From NCBI GenBank assembly GCA_963678705.1, contig OY783215.1:15357740-15421739 (forward strand): a stretch of DNA of 64,000 nt. Reading direction: 5' to 3'. This DNA comes from Panorpa germanica (lineage: Eukaryota > Arthropoda > Insecta > Mecoptera > Panorpidae). This document shows, piece after piece, positions 57,816-64,000 of the stretch; within the stretch, counting starts at the first letter, position 1; the number at the start of each line of letters is the position of its first letter. The notes under the pieces were generated by a model. It saw only the letters and a program-made list of their open reading frames with translations. It was not told the DNA's origin and searched no databases. A program made the translations under genes and the position numbers.

Positions 57816-59831
57816 AATTTGGCGATGTGTACTTCGAATTCCGACACTACTTCCATCAAGTAGTATTTGCTACTACTACCAAGATCTGCACCTAAGGCAA
57901 CTCTAGGCAGTCTTTCCAGACCTTCCTACTTATTGTAGCTTTATAATATATTATAACAAAAGTTATAAATACTTTACTTGGCCCAACGGAGGAGTTAGGT
58001 ACAACGCTTCTGCACCATCCATTTTCAGGGCGAAGTTCGACACAATTCACTATCATCATCTAGTTCTTGTAGAGCCTTGGCCTCTTTTAAGATTATTTTC
58101 CATTTCGTCCTAAAAGACACTTTTCTCTTCCAATTTATAATACCAATTATCGTTAGATAGTTCTTCACTTAATCTTTGCATGTTGGCGTATGTCTTCTTC
58201 TTTAAGGTAAACGTGCAAAGGTTCTCATGGCTGGCATGATACGTGAAAGAGAAAGGAAGGAAGAAAAGTTGCAACGAAGTTTCCAACGAAAACGAAAAAC
58301 GAGCCATGTCGAGTCGTGTTTCGTGGCTCTATAGAATTTTTAACAGTAGCATAATACGGGATTTTATTGTGTCGTATTATGAGGTATTTGTATGTATGTA
58401 TTTTAATACTTTTGAATAGTATTTGTGCACATCTCCGCTCATGATGTCACCATCAAAAGCATGCAACGTAATTGCCCTGCGACCTAGAAACACACTCACT
58501 CAAAACGTGCTCAAAACCAATTTGTCACGTTTGTTTTCTCACTAACAACACAGTTCCATTCTCATTCGGTTCGAACAGATTCGGGGCTAAGGTTTGCAAC
58601 CAGTCGCCTCGTGCGCGAAGGCCCTTACTGCTTAAGTGGTTTCTGTATAGTAAGTCGTATAAAGTTACAAGGCGTTTCTGTATAGTAAGTTTAAGAACTG
58701 TCTCTTTGGTGTAAACATTGGTGTTTTTGTTCGTGTTTTGTTGTTTTGTCTCTCTGGTGTGAAACCGGCATAACAAATCTATGTTCTGGTGTGTATCTAT
58801 GATAAATAATTGGTATTGGAATAGAATGTGAGGTTTGAAGAATAATCCAATTTTTCTTATTTATTTTCTTTTTTTCTCTTCAAGTTTTGTTCAATAAAGC
58901 AAATGCGTTTGATAGAAGAACTGTATTAATAGAAATATCAAAACAAGGAATTTATGTATAATATTTCATCCTTTGTTTTACGGAATGTAGAATTGTATTT
59001 GACATTCCTGACATATTATAAAATTATACACATTTTTAATTTTGATTTTTTCAAAGTATGTTAATTTCCATAGCAAACTTTTGAGGTATGCGATACGATA
59101 CTGGTTCACTGGTTCGGTTCTCTTCCGCGGTCATCAACTATTTAAATAAAGCTGCTGTCATCTTTCAGTTTTTATGGTGTGCCCTAAACCCCGAAGATAA
59201 ATGATTAAATAAATTGTGATAACATAAAGCGCCCTCCTTTATTCGGTAGTAAGGTTACAATAAAAAAATATTTAAATTTCTTTTATATCTATAAAACTTT
59301 ATATTTCTAACACTTAAGTATAATAGTATATTAACACCATTCAACCACAGTGTCGGAATTATAGGGGGAAGGGTAAGGTGAAGAAAAGGGTCGGGGATAT
59401 CGTAGAAACAGTCCCTTTTACATTATGTACTATTTGGTAATACACTTTTTATAGAGTTTTATGTAATAAAACGCATGTATACATCGTTTTATTGATTAGG
59501 ATATAAGATATTTTAATTTTTAGGATTTGGTGTTTTATTTACGTATTAAAAAATCCTTGCGTTTTATACTGCTTCATGCAAATGCCAGAGCCGCCCGCTT
59601 CAGGAACCCGCAGAAAATTTGTAACGACTAAAAAATACCAAATTCCATTCTATCCGAATTGGTTAAGAACGCATGCACAACACATATATTTATATAGATA
59701 TTTCACGTTCTTAATGTATTTTTATTAGAATATAATTTTGTATATTTTTAGCTCTTAAGTTTTGTAATAATTCTTTTGTTTAACCAAATAATTTATTTTT
59801 TCTTTGTTATTGAATAAATTAACAAAGCTAT
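57816..59831. other. Interval without recognised gene
   Basis: 58430-58800 is less AT-rich and has a 35-bp direct duplication (GTTTCTGTATAGTAAGT at 58639 and 58674). Two overlapping antisense open frames there lack recognisable motifs. A short inverted repeat (AGCCA...TGGCT) lies near 58303-58330. Confidence 0.4.
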
Positions 59832-62800
59832 TGTTATTACTCTGGCATTGTACAAGTCTGTACCAAGGTCACACAGCTGGCCTGCCAAATGCATTCTTTC
59901 TATCAATGTACTGATAAAACACTATTAAAATATTCATTATTAGCTATCAACTAGAACAGTAAACATCTAAAAATATCAGCTCCAACTTTCAACAGTTTGA
60001 TAAATTATAAGAAGATTTTAATAGTGAATTGTATCACAGTATCATTGATATATACAGTTATTCATTTAATTTTCAATTATTGTAATTCGTCAAGTGTATT
60101 CGTATAATAAATGTTTTATGTAAAATACTAGTGTTTTGCTGCTATTTGATTTAAAGCAAGAAATAAAAAATTGTTATTAATTATTTAATAACAAAAAGGT
60201 CCTTCGAGAAACTTTTGGCGCAATCCATCGCTATCAAAGGAGTTAGAAGCAATCCATCAATCTGAGAAATTGGATACCGTCAACATCGCAAATAAGCCAA
60301 TCTCAAGCTTATATAGATAAATAGGTCCAAACTCAACCATTTGGTCGTCTTCGAGCCGGATAAGAGCGGATGCACATCATTAAATCATCTTCAAGAACGG
60401 ATGCGAGCTAAAGATAATCAGCATTTTGATCCTTCAAAGAAGATTCACATCATTAAATCATCCTCAAGCAAGATTCTCATCAACGCATCCAGCATTTGAG
60501 CATCTTCAAAGAAGATTCACACCGCATTGGTCATCTTTGAAAAGGATTCATCAAGCAAGTTGAACATTCAAGAAAAATCTCACTTTTGGCGCCAAGTACA
60601 ACAGCACACACGAGTCAATCGCAGCAGCATCTGGATTCAGTCTTGAAACGAGAGCTACTACACGACAGTGGTGTCAAGGTAATCCTAAAACATTTTTATA
60701 ATTCCCATCCTATCCTTTATTACCTCTATTTTGGTTTTTTTTTGCACTTACATATATATTTTTACAAATTTTACATTTACTACTGTTTCAATCGTTATTT
60801 CATTGTACCAAGGTGTTGGCCATCAATGATTCATTTACATCACAAAGTTCGTATCACTGTTGAATTATATTTTTTAATCAATCACTCAGCGATATTTAGT
60901 TTTCTGTTCATAGTTAATAAATCCTTGCCTCTTTAGTCAAGTCATCTAACGCTTTACCAAGCTATTGACCATCTATAGGGCTCGTATTAGTGTCATTCAG
61001 CACACACACACATATTATTAATTGCATTGGTTGCGAATTTTAGATTCCATAAATATAGCCTCTTATTACGTCATCTAACGTCCTCTCATAGGAATACGAC
61101 ACTTAGAGCACATATGCCAATCGCATTCTTTTAGCGAATATAATTATTCCTTTTAAAGCATTTGAATATATTTGTTCAAATCATAATACTCATCTGTGTA
61201 TTTTCCACAGAAATCTTTTTACGTATTGTACGTAATAGATAACCGTTTATATTATTGCATCCACAATAATATATCGTTTTCAATCAATTTAAATATTATA
61301 TTTAAAATATCAATTACTGATCATTTAAAGTCATATTCACAATGTCTTTAAAAATCTTAAATACAAAAATCCATCGTATTAAATCATCATTAAAGCAGTG
61401 CAGTAAAGCCATTGAAAATGTTGATATAACAGATCCGTCCACTTACGATGTGGATGGAATGAAAATATGGTATAAACAATGGCAACCATTAATGGCTTCG
61501 ATTAATAAAGTTCATGAACAAATGCATGAACAAACTGATGATCAAGCTGAAATAGACCGCATTGATAGCGAAAACAATGAGTTTTCTGCCCAATACATTA
61601 GGATTGGAAAGATTATTAATAAAATCATCTCATCTTCTGAATCAGTTGCTAATCAAACAGTACCTACCCCTGAAGCAAAATCATCTGTATTTTCAGATGA
61701 AGATATGCACTTATCATCCATCAACATTCCAATTTTTTCCGGCAATATAGAACATTGGGATGAGTTTAAGGCCACGTTTGAAAGTCTAGTCCATAATCAA
61801 GTAAAATATTCTAGTTTCAAAAAATTGCATCTTTTACGTCGATCATTAAAAGGTGAAGCTTTTGACACCATCGCATCGGTGCCATTAGACCCCACAAATT
61901 ATCAGCTATGTTGGAATTTATTAGTCACAGCATATGACAATAAAAGAAAAATGATTTCTTATCATTTAAATGCGTTTTTAAAAATTCCGGCTATCACCTC
62001 TGAGAACAGCAATAAGTTAAGAGCTACTGCAGCCTCAATCAGAAAACACGTGAAAGCGTTAGAAAACATTATTCCAGAGGAAAATAGGTGGAACCACATT
62101 GTTGCTATTTTAATATCGAAAAAGCTAGATTCTGAAACTAAGAAGCATTGGTTAGCTTCCAACATCTCTAAAACAGATTATCAAGAAATTGACGTCATGC
62201 TTTCTTTCATTCTTGAACGGGCACACGAGTTGGACGAACATAGTTGTGATTCAAATAATACTCATAAATCAAGACCGCACAAGTCTTTTTTCTCATCACC
62301 TCGCGACAAATGTTCATTTTGTTACAAGGATCACAATATAAGACATTGCCAAAACTTTTTAAAACTTAACGTTAAGGCTCGGATCAATGAGATCCAAAAA
62401 AGGCAGCAGTGCTTAAATTGCTTCCGCAAAGGTCACAATAGTAGCAATTGTCTTTCAAATAGTCGTTGCCTTACGTGCAGAAAGAGGCATCATACATTAT
62501 TGCATATTGATACTGAGGAATCGGATGAGTCCATACCTAAAGCTAGCACTTCTAGCATTTCTAGTACACTCACAGCGCACGCTAATCAAAAAAATCAAGC
62601 TATGCTATCAACCGCTTTAGTCAACATTCTTGACAAAAATGGCAAATTAATTGTTGCTCGCGCTCTTTTGGATAATGGCAGCCAAACAAGCTTCATTACT
62701 AAAAGTTTATTACAAAAATTAAACGTTCCCATTACTAATTCAGATGTAATAATAACAGGAATCGGTAATTCCGAAACTAAAATAAACCAGCAAGCAAAAA

Positions 62801-64000
62801 TCACTTTGCATTCATCTACTAACAAGTACAAAACGTTTGTAAATTGTCTGATCATAGACAAAATTACCGACAAAATTCCGCACATAACATTGGATATTGT
62901 CAATTTATCAATACCGTATAATATAAAACTAGCAGATCCTAGTTTCAACGAACCACAATCTGTAGATTTATTGTTAGGAGCTGATATATTTTGGAACCTA
63001 TTACGCGTAGGCAAAGCAAAATTATATAGTAATCGTTTACATTTACAAAACACTTCGTTAGGTTGGGTAGTTACCAAATATAAATCTTTTGCTAATAATA
63101 ATCATGCGCATTGCAATCACACATCCTTACAAACTCAAATTTCCAAGTTTTGGGAAATCGAGTCTGTTAAGGAATGTAGCACTTTGACTTTAGAAGAACA
63201 AGCATGCCAGGATCATTATAACAAAACCACTACTCGCGACTCGGATGGTAGATTTGTAGTTACATTACCTTTAAAATTGCCCGCATCAGCTTTAGGAGAT
63301 TCCAAAACCGCAGCTACCAAACGATTTCTTTCATTGGAAAGAAAATTCGACAAAAATAAACAATATAAATCTATGTATTCAGCATTCATTCATGAATATA
63401 TACGATTAGGTCACATGACCATTAACCCTATTCAAAATTCAGCTGAACCTGAATACTTTTTACCGCATCACGGTATATTAAAACCAAGCAGCACTACTAG
63501 TAAATTGAGAGTAGTTTTCGATGGCTCCATGTCAAGTACGACAAATACTTCGCTTAATTCGTTGCAAGCAAATGGGCCAATAATTCAAAACGATTTATTC
63601 ACCATTTTAACTAGATTTCGTCATTACAAATATGTGGTCGTGGCAGATATAGCGATGATGTACCGACAAGTACTGGTGCATCCCTCCCAAAGAAACCTTC
63701 AACAGGTTCTTTGGAGAGATAATCCAGACGACAAGTTACTTGCATATCAGTTAAACACTGTAACGTATGGCACATTATCCGCAGCATATCTTGCAATTAG
63801 AAGTTTAACTCAGCTAGGTTACGACAACACTATTGCTCATCCAAACGCCGCAAATACCATCATTAATGACTTCTATGTTGATGACATGCTGACTGGGTCA
63901 AATGACCTAGCAGAACTCAAACTACGCTGCAATAAAATCATTGAAATACTAAACAGTGCAGGATTTCATTTACGAAAATGGATTTCTAATGATCCCGCTG
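59832..64000 (+). mobile_element. BEL/Pao LTR retrotransposon, 5' part (cut by the window edge)
   Basis: Candidate 5' LTR at 59832-60193 (362 bp), starting TGTTATTA and ending with its exact inverse TAATAACA. Four bases later comes GGTCCTTCGA (60198-60207), complementary to the 3' end of tRNA-Tyr, the usual primer of arthropod BEL/Pao elements. A 1.1-kb leader with repeated GAAGATTCACA motifs precedes a long open frame. The visible part looks whole. The 3' LTR and target duplication are outside the window, so age cannot be judged. Confidence 0.9.
61342..64000 (+). CDS. BEL/Pao Gag-Pol, N-terminal 886 codons
   Basis: Open from ATG at 61342 to the window end with no breaks seen. In order: Gag with a DUF1759-type block (I-P-I-F-S-G-N-I-E-H-W), three Cys/His motifs (first C-S-F-C at about residue 324, then C-L-N-C and C-L-T-C), the A17-type aspartic protease (L-D-N-G-S-Q, Asp at about 444), and reverse transcriptase with Y-V-D-D-M-L at about 845. 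Asn in D-N-G and the Y-V-D-D-M context are typical of BEL/Pao and differ from Gypsy. RNase H and integrase lie beyond the edge. Confidence 0.95.
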   Translation, partial: MSLKILNTKIHRIKSSLKQCSKAIENVDITDPSTYDVDGMKIWYKQWQPLMASINKVHEQMHEQTDDQAEIDRIDSENNEFSAQYIRIGKIINKIISSSESVANQTVPTPEAKSSVFSDEDMHLSSINIPIFSGNIEHWDEFKATFESLVHNQVKYSSFKKLHLLRRSLKGEAFDTIASVPLDPTNYQLCWNLLVTAYDNKRKMISYHLNAFLKIPAITSENSNKLRATAASIRKHVKALENIIPEENRWNHIVAILISKKLDSETKKHWLASNISKTDYQEIDVMLSFILERAHELDEHSCDSNNTHKSRPHKSFFSSPRDKCSFCYKDHNIRHCQNFLKLNVKARINEIQKRQQCLNCFRKGHNSSNCLSNSRCLTCRKRHHTLLHIDTEESDESIPKASTSSISSTLTAHANQKNQAMLSTALVNILDKNGKLIVARALLDNGSQTSFITKSLLQKLNVPITNSDVIITGIGNSETKINQQAKITLHSSTNKYKTFVNCLIIDKITDKIPHITLDIVNLSIPYNIKLADPSFNEPQSVDLLLGADIFWNLLRVGKAKLYSNRLHLQNTSLGWVVTKYKSFANNNHAHCNHTSLQTQISKFWEIESVKECSTLTLEEQACQDHYNKTTTRDSDGRFVVTLPLKLPASALGDSKTAATKRFLSLERKFDKNKQYKSMYSAFIHEYIRLGHMTINPIQNSAEPEYFLPHHGILKPSSTTSKLRVVFDGSMSSTTNTSLNSLQANGPIIQNDLFTILTRFRHYKYVVVADIAMMYRQVLVHPSQRNLQQVLWRDNPDDKLLAYQLNTVTYGTLSAAYLAIRSLTQLGYDNTIAHPNAANTIINDFYVDDMLTGSNDLAELKLRCNKIIEILNSAGFHLRKWISNDPA

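Noticed and set aside
58000-58130. Possible transposase N-terminal or host exon on the minus strand (acidic K-E-A-K-A-L-Q-E-L-D-D-D)
   Set aside because: Only about 20 codons before a stop and no family I can name. Not enough for a call.
58110-58776. Three short frames in a less AT-rich patch
   Set aside because: Two lie antisense to each other and none has a recognisable motif. A short direct duplication runs through the patch.
59080-59230. Possible solo LTR (TTTAAATAAAGC and a following CCC-rich motif)
   Set aside because: No paired termini or target duplication could be found.

Overview
The window is AT-rich (about 70 percent by eye) nuclear DNA from an animal, very probably an insect. 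The evidence is the mobile-element set: Helitrons with the CTAG-T end and 5' start seen in moths and other insects, a jockey-type LINE, a second LINE whose 3' end resembles elements I know from ants, a mariner relic, a tRNA-derived SINE, a Ty3/Gypsy element, and a BEL/Pao element primed by tRNA-Tyr. I could not settle the insect order. Spliced genes, poly(A) tails and no operons confirm a eukaryote.

Layout. 1-14212: a young direct tandem duplication with a period near 10.09 kb. Each unit carries a minus-strand, two-coding-exon KDM4-type histone demethylase (JmjN+JmjC) with an unusual N-terminal block of seven 12-residue repeats. Copy 2 (9320-10861) is complete. Copy 1 (1-777) is cut by the window edge. 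Between them lie a 148-bp MITE exactly at the duplication breakpoint, a LINE relic and a palindromic Helitron. 14213-26270: intron-like or intergenic DNA with a 157-bp tandem repeat, two terminal-inverted-repeat families (A and B) and a jockey remnant.

26272-37484: the 3' part of a plus-strand host receptor gene encoding a CUB domain, an LDLR class A domain, one membrane helix and a short tail, as in Neto/LEV-10-type auxiliary receptors. A whole-looking, very young Gypsy element (26304-34218; 859-bp LTRs that look identical; 4-bp target duplication ATAC) sits inside the CUB coding exon and splits it in frame. This is the most striking event in the window.

37500-44300 is AT-rich sequence with nothing I recognise. 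44325-44824 is a complete SINE with a 13-bp target duplication. 45803-54394 is a repeat block: a 3.9-kb composite Helitron holding a degenerate ~220-260-bp satellite and a LINE fragment, followed by six head-to-tail Helitron-like units of 0.68-0.87 kb. 54486-54996 is another family A copy. 57331-57815 is an internally deleted mariner. 59832 to the right edge is the 5' part of a BEL/Pao element with LTR, primer site and one long open Gag-Pol frame.

Only two kinds of host gene are visible, the KDM4 pair and the CUB/LDLa receptor. No functional link between them is apparent. Everything is read by eye; homology calls rest on remembered family motifs, not on searches.
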